In this document: one piece after another, positions 54,735 through 64,000 of the stretch
Position numbering within the stretch: position 1 is the stretch's first letter
Layout: each line of letters opens with the position of its first letter
Position numbers and translations under genes: made by a program
The notes under the pieces: model-generated
The model's database searches: none
What the model saw: only the letters and a program-made list of their open reading frames with translations
Told to the model about the DNA's origin: nothing
NCBI GenBank assembly: GCA_905116865.2
Contig: CAJHNH020004635.1
Span: 333,501 to 397,500 of the forward strand
DNA: 64,000 nucleotides
Source: Candidula unifasciata
Taxonomy: Eukaryota; Mollusca; Gastropoda; Stylommatophora; Geomitridae
Direction: 5' to 3'

Positions 54735-55140
54735 CAGTTTTCAGATGATAGTAAACCATTTGAAGGGGGAAAAACAAACGTGCGAAAGAAAGGCAGGGGA
54801 TTTACATACTGTAAGATTCAGAAACTGCATTAGATTTCTTTGAGACCATGCCGAGCCTAGACAATCTACTGACCTAGCTAGGTAGAGAGTTGTACAGTGA
54901 GAGGTACCAGGCTCTTAAGATCTGAAGTTTACGTGACTCCCATAAGATCAGATAATTGAATTCTTGTACAACTGAATTTCGTGACCACATGACCTGGCAA
55001 GTGGATTCAATTGCAGGTCACCGAATTGATTCGACTGATCAGATTGCGAAAGTAAGTGTCTTGCTTGGTCTTATATGACCAAGGAAGAGAGAGAAGTGAG
55101 ATTGCCACTTGACTACGCAATTAATGAAAGTAAATGTCTC
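54735..55140. other. No gene recognised
   Basis: No coding motif or repeat partner seen. Confidence 0.45.
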
Positions 55141-55142
55141 GG

Positions 55143-55372
55143 AGGGAGTCGCCGTGGAGGAGCGGCTAGACGCTCGCCGCCGATCGGAAGGTCGTGGGTT
55201 CGCTCCCTGGCGGAGCCGGACTTTTTTCAAAAATAACCTTGGCTCTCAGGTCGACCCTGTTTTGAGTGGGTGCCGGGGGTAGTCCCGGGAAGTAGAGGCG
55301 GCCGGCGTGATGATGACCACATCACCCATGCCCTATACGCCTAAAGGCGTGGAAAAGGGTCCTATACTTACT
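55143..55372 (+). mobile_element. SINE-A with one internal deletion
   Basis: agggagtcgccgtggaggag, cggctagacgctcgccg, ggaaggtcgtgggttcgctc, cctggcggagccggactttt, cgggaagtagaggcggccgg, cgtgatgatgaccacatcac, then a jump from ccatcaccc-type sequence straight to atgccctatacgcctaaagg. The attggtctataaaatataggt segment is deleted. Confidence 0.9.
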
Positions 55373-55374
55373 GT

Positions 55375-55890
55375 CTTCAATGTCTCGGGAGCTCCGGTAG
55401 CGTGCTTAGTGACCAGATGTTAGCTTGTTGACCTGACGGTCGCGAGTTTGAATGGATCATCACTATAACTTCTCATAGCTCATGTCCTGTGGCGTTGGCA
55501 GTCATCTTTATCCTTAACAGTAGTGAGGTGTGATCAGTTCGCGTGTGTAAGCGCTGGCAGTTAATGATTACACTGAAGAAGGTATCACGTGGTGCCACAT
55601 TACTCGTCGCTTCATTATCAAGCAAATGTGTGCACAGCTAGCATCGAAGTGCTGGTAGATGGTAGCTTCCACACGTTGCAGATTCTTTAATAGTGGCGCA
55701 AGCATGTAGCGAGCCATCTTTTCGCTACAGTAATATTCTTCATCAGCTTAAGGTGCTCAGCGAAACGTATACCGAGTGCCAGATTTGAAGATAGTAATAA
55801 TAAACAGTGACATAAAGTACTTTGTTGTTGTTGTTGAAAGTGGAAGCGATGATTATAGCCATTGAATGCACTCATAGCAACTGATCAGCA
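55375..55890. other. No gene recognised
   Basis: No supported coding region. A short ttgttgttgttg run lies near 55823. Confidence 0.4.
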
Positions 55891-55894
55891 ACAT

Positions 55895-56395
55895 CCTGTC
55901 TCGTGTAATTTCTATTAATTCTGACACAGATGATCTTACACAGTCGCTGTTGTGAGGCGCGTGGATTCATACCTATCGACATTTTATCTCGTGTACTTTC
56001 AATCAATTCTGACACAAATGATGTTCCATAGTCCCTGCTGTGATGCGCGTGGATTCCTATCTATCCACAACGTTTTATCTCGTGTACTTTCAATCATTTC
56101 TGACACAAATGATGTTCCATAGTCCCTGCTGTGAGGCGCGTGGATTCCTATCTATCCACAACGTTTTATCTCGTGTACTTTCAATCAATTCTGACACAAA
56201 TGATGTTCCATAGTCCCTGCTGTGAGGCGCGTGGATTCCTATCTATCCACAACGTTTTATCTCGTGTACTTTCAATCATTTCTGACCCAGACGATCGTCT
56301 TTCCTGGTCGCTGCCAGGTAACGTTTTTGGTCATGTTTATCCACACCTGTCTTGTGTACTTCCAGTCATATCTGACACATATGATCTTTAAAACC
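55895..56395 (-). repeat. 91-bp tandem array made of a LINE L3 C-terminus, about 5 copies
   Basis: The motif gcgcgtggattcctatctat recurs with tgtgaggcgcg-type sequence at 55951, 56039, 56130 and 56221 (steps of 88, 91 and 91), plus a diverged copy to about 56390. The minus strand of each unit reads SELIESTRDKTLWIDRNPRA then SQQG, matching SELTESTRDRRLWIDMTTNA and TRHG of the L3 relic at 13600-13690. The frame shifts between units because 91 is not divisible by 3. Confidence 0.85.
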
Positions 56396-56490
56396 ATGAT
56401 CTCAGGCTGTCCAGTATCTTCTCTCTCCGTCTCCATCTGCCTTTTTTCCCCTCCAACTTCCTCACGGTCATGATGTAATCCAGTATAGTA
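56300..56490 (-). pseudogene. LINE L3 C-terminal fragment, antisense
   Basis: The minus strand reads MTVRKLEGKKGRWRRREDTG and then KIICVRYDW-type sequence, corresponding to the VGKLxxRRARGRP segment of the copy at 13080-13690. It leads directly into the 91-bp array, so the array is a 3'-end expansion of this insertion. Confidence 0.65.
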
Positions 56491-56742
56491 TATTGTCTAG
56501 TTCTGATGTTGGCAATCAGTTCTCTTTGTGACTCAGTGTGTGTCATGACATCTTAATTTTTTTTTTCTGCAAAACTGTTCTCATCATTCCCAAGTAAAAC
56601 AATATTTCATACATTTTCACATCCTTTGCTTCACCAATAGGCCAGCTGTACATGATTTATGTTAATATATCAGAATTATGATGCCTCAAATCCCTGCAAC
56701 TAACCAGGGCAAAATCATAACAGATAAGGATTTTTTAAAGTG

Positions 56743-56757
56743 TGGGGGGGGGGGGGA
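56743..56757. repeat. G homopolymer
   Basis: Run of about 13 G. Confidence 0.95.
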
Positions 56758-56999
56758 ATTGCGTGAAATAAAAGGAAACTTAAAAATGACTAAAGCGGAA
56801 TCCAGTCATACAATTCACTCAGAGGAGGATTTAAACCTAATTAGGCCCCAAGCTTTATAAAACCCTAAGGCCCGTATCGTCTTAGATTACACCAGTCAAT
56901 CTTAAACAACGTTGAAGGACAAAAGTTAAGAAAAGGGTGAAATTCAACGCTATCAAGTGAAATTATTTATTCAAATTATATAGGTCACAATAAGTCTGG

Positions 57000-57090
57000 T
57001 TAAAAAAAAAACCTGAAATAATATACCCCCCCCCCCCCTTTTTTTTTCCACAACCCGCCTTCCCCCCCCCCCCTCCCCCACCCCTTCTCA
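57000..57090. repeat. A, C and T homopolymer cluster
   Basis: A-run at 57002, C-runs at 57027 and 57063, T-run at 57040. Confidence 0.9.
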
Positions 57091-57094
57091 ACAC

Positions 57095-57675
57095 AAATGG
57101 ATCAACTCCTATAGATTTTTTTTCAAGAAATTTGTATGTATTGCAAAATTACTATATTTTGAGGTCCCTTCAGATCATGAGCCCCAAATTTGTAGCTTAG
57201 TTAGCTAAGAGCCTAAATGCAGCGTTGAATCCATCTGTGTTATATAATGGTGTTATAGGCAGCAGTCGTAGCAGTTTTAGACACACCCAAACCGGCAGCT
57301 TTCTTGTCGTCAAATGCGGCATCTCTTTCCTTTTCTCCCCCTAGTTACCGTCGCCTAGCAACTATCCAACACACGCAATTCTATTAAATGTAAAGATGTT
57401 TCTGAATTTTAAATAAACACGATCAGATTCTCTTTCTTTCTGAAGTCGTTTGTGAATGGAGCCACCTCCTCTACAGGGAAATCAGCCGAGATAAACAAAC
57501 AGATCGAATTGTCGATTATAATACTATAAATTATAAAGTAGACTACTTCAGACGGCCCATACTCTAGGACAAAAGGACATCGACTTTTTCAGTTTCAATA
57601 AGAAATATGATTCTGAAAAGAATTTGTGTCTGGAAAAAACCACTTTTTAATTCCGTTAAGTATTTCTTAATTCGA
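57095..57675. other. No gene recognised
   Basis: AT-rich; no motif seen. Confidence 0.4.
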
Positions 57676-57680
57676 GGAGC

Positions 57681-57928
57681 ATGGCACTGCGAGGAGTTAC
57701 CAGAGGATGTGGACAGCGCTCAGCACTCAGGAGAAGGATGAGACGGATAAAAAATCAGACAGCTGCTGGTGCTATCGGAATTGGAACTCAATGCTTGCTG
57801 CTGAAGATGGGGACGGAGTACTATGGGAGTGTCCCGAGTGCTGTGATATCAATTCCTTATTTAACATTCTTTATTCAACTTTCAACATTCTTGAAGCGAA
57901 TTCATAGAAGTGTTTCCGAACTTTAAAA
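57681..57928 (+). pseudogene. Possible LINE ORF1 zinc-finger (PHD-like) relic
   Basis: The frame at 57707-57907 encodes KKSDSCWCYRNWNSMLAAED then GDGVLWECPECCDINSLFNI with LYSTFNILEANS. The spacing of a hydrophobic residue, WECPECC and the tail resembles the end of PHD-type fingers found in ORF1 of some invertebrate LINEs (VWxCPxC). Upstream Cys/His ligands are not visible in frame. The overlapping frame at 57681-57926 is basic and uninformative. Low certainty. Confidence 0.3.
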
Positions 57929-58017
57929 GTTTCGTCATTGTGATGATGTCGATCACATTCAATCAGCATAGTGTGCTATAGCGGTGGGGTTTATAACATG
58001 TCTCCCAAGATATCCAG

Positions 58018-58145
58018 CTAGCGGCTAGACGCTCGCCTGCCAACACGATCCGAGTTACAGGGTTCAAATCCACTTGGACCAGGAATGCTAACCCGGGCAA
58101 GAAATGCCCATAGAAGTAAAGAAAAGGACACAAGCATCCTAGTCT
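58018..58145 (+). mobile_element. SINE head and partial body (SINE-A-like)
   Basis: agctagcggctagacgctcg, gagttacagggttcaaatcc (B-box), then ccatagaagtaaagaaaagg. The ggtcgaccc part is degraded. Confidence 0.6.
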
Positions 58146-58164
58146 ATATTACATAGACGAATGG

Positions 58165-58325
58165 GCACCTTGTATCTGATGAGGTCAGAATCACACCGAC
58201 TACCTTTACTTACCAAAACTGTACCGGTACCCACTTACGACTGGGTAGATCTGGGAGGCAAGATAAGTTTAGCTCCGTCATTATCCGAACCCACGACCTT
58301 CTGATCCGCAAACGAGTGTCTAGCC
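58165..58325 (-). mobile_element. SINE-A, antisense, main part (split by hAT)
   Basis: Plus-strand landmarks: atgaggtcagaatcacaccg, actacctttacttaccaaaa, cggtacccacttacgactgg, ccgaacccacgaccttctga and tccgcaaacgagtgtctagc. The head continues at 60200-60225 after the hAT insertion. Confidence 0.85.
58318..58325. repeat. hAT target-site duplication, left
   Basis: gtctagcc, identical to 60192-60199. Confidence 0.85.
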
Positions 58326-58435
58326 CAGGGTTTTTCCCAAACTGTGTGATCCGCCCCCTCTCCTTTTCAGAGAAAAGAAAGTTTGCCTAGCACCCCAGCC
58401 CCTTACGTTTTTCTCTCTTTCTCTCTATCTATACA

Positions 58436-58437
<2 letters not shown>

Positions 58438-58499
<62 letters not shown>
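58438..58499. repeat. (CT)n microsatellite
   Basis: About 58 bp of CT within the hAT element. Confidence 0.95.
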
Positions 58500-58502
<3 letters not shown>

Positions 58503-58779
58503 GAATTATCATCTTTATGCTGTGCCACGATTTAAGTCATAACTGGTCATCGTACAGGGTTAACATAATTACATATAAGGTAGTGGTCTTCTCCCGCCTC
58601 ATGCCTCTGGCCAAGTGATGAAGATATTTATCTCTTCGGTCTCGTTTTGTCCTCCTTCTATAATCTTGCTAGTTTTCACCAAGTTCTTCAGTCTATTGCT
58701 TGCCTTAAAATGAAACTTCTATAATCAAAAAGAGGCGAAGGCAGACACGAAAAAATGAACTTCTTTTAGCGTATAAACA

Positions 58780-59860
58780 ATGTCTAATATACCATCCATA
58801 ACATAATTTGCAAGACTATATTGACTGCTTGCGTCAAGCCTGCACAAAGTATGACATGAGAATAAACACCGCGAAAAGTATGACATGAGAATAAACACCG
58901 CGAAAAGTATGACATGAGAATAAACACCGCGAAAAGTATGACATGAGAATAAACACCGCGAAAAGTATGACATGAGAATAAACACCGCGAAAAGTATGAC
59001 ATGAGAATAAACACCGCGAAAAGTATGACATGAGAATAAACACCGCGAAAAGTATGACATGAGAATAAACACCGCGAAAAGTATGACATGAGAATAAACA
59101 CCGCGAAAAGTATGACATGAGAATAAACACCGCCAAAAGTGAGCAAATGGGTATAGGATGGAAACATAATATCATGAACGTTCATTTTAACGGAACCCCT
59201 ATCAAACAAGTACGAGAATTCAGATATCTAGGAAACATATTTAGTTAGATGGCAGACTCGATAGAGAGATAGAAGCCAGAGTACAGAAGGCGAATCTGTC
59301 ACCTGCCTGTTAGCCCCACTTTTTAGACATGCAAATGTCTCCCTTCTAGCAAAACAGCAAATGATTAATAGCATCTTTATCCCTGCTTTGTGTTATCGGT
59401 GCCAAAAAATGGACAGTGAATAAGGCAGTAGAAAAGAAAATAACTACATGTGAAATGCGCTGTCTCCGCAAGGTCACTAACAACACTAGAAGAGACAGGG
59501 TTACAAATACCAGCATGAGAGCTAATGTTGAAATAAGAACATGTCTGGATTATATTGACAAACAAGGAAATGGTTCAGCCATCTAGTGAGACCAGAGTGC
59601 ATGTAAGACTTTTTTCAGTAGAACATCTAGGAGGAAGGCGAGAGGAAGACCAAGAAAGAGATGGATAAATGGTGTAGATGCAACCTGCAAAAAGTTAAAC
59701 ACATCTATTACTCAAGGCACCCTAGAAGCGCAAGACAAATACAGACAACCACAACACTTGGCTACAACCTGGTAGCATTGAGACGAAAAAAAGAAGAAGA
59801 ATCAAATAGAAGAACTACGTACTGGCAAAAACTAAAGAATAACATATTCTTTAACTAGAA
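58780..59860 (+). pseudogene. LINE reverse-transcriptase relic with internal 29-bp array
   Basis: Post-catalytic part of an L2-related LINE ORF2. Readable pieces: DCLRQACTKYDMRINTAKSE with QMGIG (the conserved region after the catalytic loop; compare MKINTTKTETMGIG in L2), VHFNGTPIKQVREFRYLGNI, then MADSIEREIEARVQKA-type sequence, CALSVPKNGQ-type sequence, RCLRKVTNNTRRDRVTN-like sequence and, near 59620, a region readable as EHLGGRREEDQERDG. Frames change several times. The tandem array lies exactly on the YDMRINTAKS codons. It sits inside the hAT element. Confidence 0.7.
58849..59138 (+). repeat. 29-bp tandem array, 10 copies, inside a LINE reading frame
   Basis: Units start every 29 bp from 58849 to 59110. 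Each begins gtatgacatgagaataaaca and ends ccgcgaaaa; only the last differs (ccgccaaaa). The unit equals the LINE codons for YDMRINTAKS. Minus-strand frames over it are long and open only because three 29-bp units make 87 bp without stops. There are no spacers, so it is not a CRISPR array. Confidence 0.97.
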
Positions 59861-60191
59861 GGATGAATCTGACTGGTTGTAACATAATATCCTTGGTTAT
59901 TTTGAAACACTAAGCAATCACTGTGAATTTAATGCGTTACATTATATTGAGAAATTTACAAACCTGATCAGCATTGTTTTTCTCTCTCTTTCTGTATCTC
60001 TCTTTCTCTGTCTCTTTCTCTTTGTCTCTACTGCAGTCTTAGTTTCATTCAATGCTTCCCAGCTGAACCTGAGGGTGCTACCGCCCCCTCCCCCAGAGCG
60101 TCCCAAACCCCTCTAATTTAACTGAGGCCGCTACCGCCTCCAGCCCAGACAGCCCGAAGGGAGGCGGTAGCGCCCACTTTGGAAAACATTG

Positions 60192-60199
60192 GTCTAGCC
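60192..60199. repeat. hAT target-site duplication, right
   Basis: gtctagcc, identical to 58318-58325. Confidence 0.85.
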
Positions 60200-60225
60200 G
60201 CTACACCACGGCGACTCGTGTTTGG
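60200..60225 (-). mobile_element. SINE-A head, continuation of the split copy
   Basis: gctacaccacggcgactcgt continues the antisense head interrupted at 58325. Confidence 0.8.
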
Positions 60226-60229
60226 TGAG

Positions 60230-60610
60230 GCATTTTGGATTTTATCCGCCTTCGGGGGACTGAGCGCTTCTAGGGATGTCTGAAGTTCAGTTGTACAACA
60301 TCTGCCTAGCTCAGTCTTGCCTTCTGTCGATGAGATAACAAACCGCTCTGCGTGCAGACAGAAATCCAATGGCGTATCTTGCATGATATCAGAAACCTAT
60401 GCGGAAGTTGAAGGAGGGAAAAATGGCCGGAAATAAAGCTGCTATTTTGAGACATTTATTTCAAGTGACGCCAATACAAAGAGCATAATTGGTCATCACT
60501 GATGTAGCCAAGAGCGGAACACAAGTGACCTGATTGTGCAGGATTTTATTTTCGCTCGTTAATTCCTTTCGTCTGCTTAACAGAAACCGTTCACCCAAGG
60601 TATAACATAC
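60230..60610. other. No gene recognised
   Basis: An 88-codon minus frame at 60118-60384 overlaps the hAT right end and has no domain. Confidence 0.4.
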
Positions 60611-60614
60611 AATC

Positions 60615-60860
60615 ATCATCATGTTCTCTGTCGACTGGCGTAGGCGGTCATGCATCTCCACAGATCTATGTCCTTTATCTTCCTAATCAGTTCCACCGAT
60701 GATATCCCTCCTTGTCACCGTCTCAATCCATTCGTCACCTTACTTCTTGGTCTGCCTGCACCTCGTCTACAGCTCATCTTCCTAGTTGTCTCCAAAACTT
60801 TTTCCCGCCCTCCCAACTCCACCAGCCCCACTCCTCCCCTCCCCAATCACACAGGTGATA
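60615..60860 (-). mobile_element. LINE L5 3' end, antisense copy
   Basis: tcatcatcatgttctctgtc, gactggcgtaggcggtcatg, catctccacagatctatgtc, cttggtctgcctgcacc and cttcctagttgtctcc follow the order of 10662-10836. The minus strand ends with MTAYASRQRT-type sequence and a GAT tail, like MIANASRQST at 10936. Confidence 0.65.
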
Positions 60861-60861
60861 T

Positions 60862-61250
60862 AACACAAAGAAAGTGATAATGAACAATGGGTTTATTCTA
60901 TACTATCAACACTAGAGATGCAATTCTTGTTTTAATTACATACGTTTGTACTTGCTTGAAATTGTTTAAAAATAAATATAGCATCATCAAGGATAGTAGT
61001 GTTTTCTATGCATCTAAGACAAGTACGGCCGCTGCCTTCCGAGAATAAAGCGATCAGTCACAATTGCCTTAATATATCCAGTTCCACGACAGTGCTATAG
61101 AAAATCCCAACCAGTAAGTCCCTGCTTTACAGGGGGTAGATATCGTTCAGAAATTTCGCTCCACTTCACTGACCAACATCTACTCACTCGAGCATGCACG
61201 AGTAAAGGGTAATGAACTCATGGACTAGCTGACAACTAATGCTCTAAATC
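60862..61250. other. No gene recognised
   Basis: No coding or repeat signal seen. Confidence 0.4.
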
Positions 61251-61273
61251 AGATAAGGGGAAACATGGACAAG

Positions 61274-61715
61274 GTTTATGTAGTGAGTGCTGAGCTTGTT
61301 TGGCCGAGGGATACTGACGGGTCTCTCTCGCTAGCGTCACTAAATGACCCGTGAATGACGCATGGCCAAGCACGTCTTTGCTTTCTTCGATGTCAGAGGA
61401 TATAAATCTTTCTTGCTACTCCTTATCTTATTATTATTTATGTATGTTGCAACGGCACTACTGAAATGTGTTTCCATTGTATAAAGCCGCCATCACTGTT
61501 GAAACACTCCTCTCTCATTCACAATCGAATATATTTTCGATTCATTGAATGCAGCTTTCAGTACTAGATACTTGTTATTGTTACTCATTTCAACCAGTTT
61601 TAAAGTTATTACAATAAACAAATAGTTCTTAAAGCTTTTTTTTTTTAAATTGTGTTTTGAGGCGATAATGCTTAATTACATTTTGTTAGTGGAATCTGGT
61701 CTTATAGACAACTAT
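61274..61715 (+). mobile_element. Possible LTR (solo or truncated LTR retroelement)
   Basis: A stretch starting near tgtagtgagtgctgagcttg with a TATA-like tataaatctttc at about 61400, a polyadenylation-like caataaac near 61611 and an aca at about 61711, followed shortly by a primer-binding-like sequence. No second LTR, gag or pol is visible downstream in the window. Boundaries are guesses. Confidence 0.3.
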
Positions 61716-61723
61716 ATTTAATT

Positions 61724-61740
61724 TCTGGGCTTCGTCCGGG
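61724..61740 (+). promoter_or_regulatory. Possible tRNA primer-binding site
   Basis: tgggcttcgtccgggat begins with TGG and resembles the complement of an animal tRNA-Pro 3' end (TGGGGGCTCGTCCGGGAT), with one base fewer and differences near the TGG. It supports, but does not prove, an LTR element. Confidence 0.35.
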
Positions 61741-61744
61741 ATAG

Positions 61745-63810
61745 TGAATGACGATAAAATTTCCCGTCCTCTGCTTCATGTTTCTCACCACCGTTTAGCC
61801 ATTGATTCTAACTGCAGGTTAGGTTCTTACTGGCTCCTGGGTTATTCCACCGCACCCACATTTGACCGACTAATCTACATACCACATCAACGAGGGCTGT
61901 AGCGCATCCTCAGTGCTAAACACTTTCACCGCCACTAGGTTTTCATAGCTCTTATTTCATCGCTAACAGAAAACGACAGTTATATCCAGACGTCAAGTAT
62001 AAAGAAAGAAAGTACAAAGCTAGTGTTATTTCTTTTTTCCCCATAATAATTCTTCAGAAGACGTACATATATGTAGGTTCTAAAGGAAACAACATCAACT
62101 CAAGTGAATGTTAACTTTTAGTGACTGGTGGTAGTTATTTAAAGAAATCATAGAAAACATGCTGCAAATAGCATAGTTGATCAAGTCGTTGTAGTCAGAA
62201 TGACATCTGCAAATGCCACTCTTCCACTGGTCACTGTTTGTGAGGTTGCCCTGTGACAGACACAAGATAGGCAGGCATGTGAATTTTCAGTTACGTTTTT
62301 TTAAATTGGTCGAAATAGATGCATCTTATTACCCTGTAATTCTTTTGTCTGGGTATGGACAAGTGAACACAGTCTAGCGAACTATTCGCTTGAGCATGTA
62401 AAGCTGTGGTTTCCTTTAGGCTAAGACCAGTGAACCCCTCTCAGTGTCAAAGGTCTCCCAGTGATTGAGCAGCCCACGCCCCCCCCCACCCCTTTTCCAC
62501 CCGCACGAGTCTCTTGTGAGAGGACCCAGGACTTCTAAGCCAATAATGAATAACACGCTTGTCAAATACATTTTTCTTATCGTACACATTTCATTACAAT
62601 CTAACCAAAAATTAAAATATGCCTTTGATCTCTGGCATCTGTCACATACCGATCCTGTCACGTGCCTGATTTAAGGATTTCTCATTAAGAACCAACAGCA
62701 CTCTGAAATAATAATGTTGAGTGGTTGGCTCGTATTGGTCTAAGGGATATCCCGTGGCCGATATACGCTCAACTTATTTCAGGAGTGGGGCAACTCAAGC
62801 TTTGGCACTACAAAATATATATTATTCCTAGGCACGCTTGGTTGGACACCCCCACTACTTTAAAAAATTAGCTCCCAGGTTATGATAGTATACTATCATA
62901 GCCATGTTAACACAGATTACACTTATTACTCACACAAACATAAAAGCTAGACAGTTAGAATGGTGAAACAGGGACACCCAAGTCAGCCATGAAAATTTCT
63001 GCATGTAATAAGTTCAATATATATACACATATATAAATGAATAGATAATCAAGAGTGTTCAGTGAATTGAGTTCATGAATTAACGACACAACCCAGATGT
63101 TGAAGCAGCCAGATGTAGTTCCTGGACATAACATGAGTTCATCACTGGAATCAAAGGGAGCTGTGGGAAGAGAGCATGTATATGATTAAGAGATCACTTA
63201 TCCCATTTCGTAGGTCACTGCTTCCCTCAGTCCATGGTGATTCGACTGTGGTTGATTTAATAGAAAGCTATGCCTCGGTTTGATCTGGTACACGCTGACT
63301 GTCCTATACATGAGGACACCGGAACTGCATAGGAGCCAAACAACGCTCTTTAAGACTGATTCTCTGGATTGATGACATAGGTGTCTGCAATTGTCTATTA
63401 GTCCTGGAACTCACATATAAGCTCCGGCCATGCTGAGGTAGTGGCAACAAAAGGTAGGACTTTTGGGTATGCTTGGTGCCCAGAATGGTATAGGTTGGTG
63501 GTTGTTGGCTGGACTGTGATTCGTCTGCCTGATCTCTAAGGAGGTATCATCCTGTCTGGAAAGAACTCAGAATTAGTAATCATCCTTATTCACACACTAG
63601 CTCACCCCACATTCTGCTACCCTTCTCCATTCCTCAGAGTGTAACTCTCAAGAACAGGAGACAATGTCTCCTGTCATTTATCTGTCTGTAAATTAGTACA
63701 CCAGATAGAAGACAAGGTATATAGTGGAGATAGATAGACACTACCACACATAGATCATCCTCTCTCCACCCTCACATCTGCACTCGCAGACATACAATGT
63801 ATCCCGTTAG
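61745..63810. other. Sparse region; no gene recognised
   Basis: AT-rich with a C-rich tract at 62477-62492. Short frames lack motifs, and no gag or pol motif was found despite the possible LTR upstream. Confidence 0.45.
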
Positions 63811-63811
63811 T

Positions 63812-63812
63812 A

Positions 63813-63871
<59 letters not shown>

Positions 63872-63872
63872 A
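63812..63872. repeat. (TA)n microsatellite
   Basis: TA tract with one interruption. Confidence 0.95.
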
Positions 63873-64000
63873 ATTCACGTCTCCACAGGCTGCTCACTAC
63901 ACACCCAATGTTTCCGTGCCAAGCACACCTTGGACTCAGAGCGTCTAGCTCTAGCGTCACAGTATCTAGCCGGTTAAAAGATGACCCAGATTCCATATTT

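Larger units (their letters stand above)
58326..60191. mobile_element. hAT-type DNA transposon, 1866 bp, carrying a LINE relic
   Basis: Left end cagggtttttcccaaact, right end (reversed) caatgttttccaaagtg, imperfect terminal inverted repeats. Exact 8-bp target duplications gtctagcc flank it, and the flanking DNA is one SINE-A element cut in two and continuous across the gap, which fixes the ends. GC-rich subterminal stretches (gtgatccgccccctctcc; aggcggtagcgccc) are typical. The interior holds a CT microsatellite and a LINE relic but no transposase motif I can recognise. Confidence 0.85.

Noticed and set aside
58849..59138. CRISPR-like array
   Set aside because: Repeats are directly adjacent with no unique spacers, and the context is eukaryotic transposons.
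58725..59209. Minus-strand frames of 113-141 codons with a 29-residue peptide repeat
   Set aside because: Produced by ten 29-bp DNA repeats lacking stops in any phase; the true coding sense is the LINE on the plus strand.

Overview
This is animal nuclear DNA with no convincing intact host gene. It is AT-rich, packed with microsatellites, homopolymers and minisatellites, and built mostly from decayed transposable elements: non-LTR retrotransposons (LINEs), at least seven sorts of tRNA-derived SINE, and hAT-type DNA transposons. There are no operons, ribosome-binding sites or rRNA genes. The mix (modular SINEs sharing one central domain, diverse APE-type LINEs, a SPIN-like hAT) best fits an invertebrate and most likely a gastropod mollusc. 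The organism is an inference.

Layout. 1-8 kb: a 115-bp tandem array between direct repeats, several SINEs and simple repeats. 8-14 kb: a 789-bp hAT-like element with 8-bp target duplications sits inside an antisense LINE fragment and itself carries a second copy of that LINE family; a LINE 3' relic lies at 13.1-13.7 kb. 14-20 kb: dispersed repeats, SINEs and a perfect 78-bp inverted repeat. 20.7-22.2 kb: the best-preserved coding sequence, a 5'-truncated LINE reverse transcriptase with a 13-bp target-site duplication and one frameshift in an A-run. 23.5-28.7 kb: LINE endonuclease, RNase H and reverse-transcriptase relics plus a 59-bp minisatellite. 28-36 kb: SINEs, a LINE 3' end carrying an 82-bp tandem array, and an antisense LINE copy whose 3' tail has become about 1 kb of TTTC repeat. 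36-46 kb: more LINE 3' ends, long CA, CATA/ATTAC and CTT tracts, and a well-preserved SINE at 44.0 kb. 46-50 kb: the least repetitive stretch, with only a weak candidate exon. 50-53 kb: two short hAT MITEs, one strongly resembling the SPIN family known for horizontal transfer. 54-60 kb: a LINE 3' end with GAA and poly-G tracts, a 91-bp array made of a LINE C-terminus, and a 1.87-kb hAT insertion that splits a SINE and encloses a LINE relic carrying a 29-bp array. 60-64 kb: sparse, with a possible LTR and primer-binding site near 61.7 kb.

Two themes recur. First, tandem arrays grow inside or at the 3' ends of LINE copies in several independent families, with units of 29, 82 and 91 bp and GAA or GAAA tails. 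Second, SINEs are mosaics: the same central body is joined to different tRNA-like heads. Family labels used here (SINE-A to SINE-G, LINE L1 to L7, R1 to R5) are local names, not database names.
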